Assembly (NCBI GenBank): GCA_030754395.1
Contig: JASMAJ010000057.1
Location: 1-5,967, forward strand
Length of the DNA stretch: 5,967 nucleotides
Direction of reading: 5' to 3'
Source of the DNA: Candidatus Thalassarchaeaceae archaeon
Lineage (GTDB): Archaea; Thermoplasmatota; Poseidoniia; Poseidoniales; Thalassarchaeaceae
Part shown: in pieces, positions 5,681-5,967 of the stretch
How positions within the stretch are numbered: position 1 is the stretch's first letter
Layout: each line of letters begins with the position of its first letter
The notes under the pieces: model-generated
What the model was told of the DNA's origin: nothing
Databases searched by the model: none
What the model saw: the letters and a program-made list of their open reading frames with translations, nothing else
Program-made: the position numbers and the translations under genes

Positions 5681-5967
5681 GTGTCGGACAAACTCAAACC
5701 CGCTTCGATTTTGATACTCGTTGCATTGGTATTGCTCGCCCCTTCAATTCAAGATGCTCTCTCTAAAGCAGCGGCTAAATTCGTCAATGACAGTGAATCA
5801 TCACATCAAGGACTCCCTTTGGAATGGAATGATAATCAAGTAATCTGTGTTGTTTTTCCTTCTGATTATACACATTCTGAATATAATCAAGGTATGACTA
5901 TGATAAATGATGATGGATTAGTTATCTCAGTCAATGAAGATTACAATGGCACTGGTGCTTGCGTAGG
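5681..5967 (+). CDS. N-terminal part of a membrane-anchored or secreted protein of unknown function (partial)
   Basis: An open frame runs from GTG 5681 to the window edge (95 complete codons). The N-terminus MSDKLKP is followed by a hydrophobic stretch SILILVALVLLAPS (9-22), which looks like an uncleaved membrane anchor or a signal peptide. The following polar segment is rich in Ser, Asn and Asp, with two cysteines (Cys56 in NQVICVVFPSDY and Cys94 in GTGACV) that could pair outside the cell. I do not recognise a family. GTG 5681 is chosen because the charged n-region and hydrophobic core follow at once. No ATG or other usual start lies upstream in frame after the gatE stop, although the frame is open there. 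There is no clear ribosome site. It lies 46 bases after gatE in the same direction, so read-through co-transcription is possible; the hairpin between them could reduce it. Confidence 0.7.
   Translation, partial: MSDKLKPASILILVALVLLAPSIQDALSKAAAKFVNDSESSHQGLPLEWNDNQVICVVFPSDYTHSEYNQGMTMINDDGLVISVNEDYNGTGACV

Overview
The window is a compact, protein-coding piece of an archaeal chromosome. Two genes settle the domain: a complete minichromosome maintenance (MCM) replicative helicase, and GatE, the archaea-specific subunit of the GatDE Glu-tRNA(Gln) amidotransferase. Moderate base composition, very tight gene packing, GTG starts and weak or absent Shine-Dalgarno sites at most starts would suit a planktonic euryarchaeal lineage such as Marine Group II/III (Poseidoniales and relatives). 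That finer placement is inference; no rRNA or other phylogenetic marker was compared.

Layout. Positions 1-67 (+) hold the last codons of a gene that looks like a LivF/LivG/LptB-type ABC transporter ATPase. It converges, with one base between the stops, on a two-gene minus-strand unit: a PPC/DUF296-domain protein (1113 to 685) followed by a small alpha/beta hydrolase (680 to 69). A 218-bp divergent intergenic region (1114-1331) separates this unit from a plus-strand unit: mcm (1332-3488), gatE (3493-5634, four bases after mcm), and after a 46-bp gap the start of a membrane-anchored or secreted protein of unknown function (5681 to the window edge).

The intergenic region upstream of mcm is the most interesting part. 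It contains a sequence resembling an archaeal origin recognition box (a TCCA-AT-GGA dyad followed by a G-run, 1244-1266), a second degenerate copy of the same motif (1192-1211), and several inverted repeats, including a 9-bp stem with a 3-nt loop just before the mcm start. It could be an Orc1/Cdc6-bound origin or a regulatory region controlling mcm and the divergent PPC gene. This is a hypothesis from reading the sequence, not a demonstrated origin.

Functionally, the plus-strand unit joins DNA replication (MCM) to the tRNA-dependent synthesis of Gln-tRNA (GatE), probably on one transcript. The GatE copy lacks the cysteines of the KLFCxCP-type motif recalled from other archaeal GatE proteins. 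No mobile element, CRISPR array, tRNA or rRNA was recognised, and no wholly new multi-gene system is evident.
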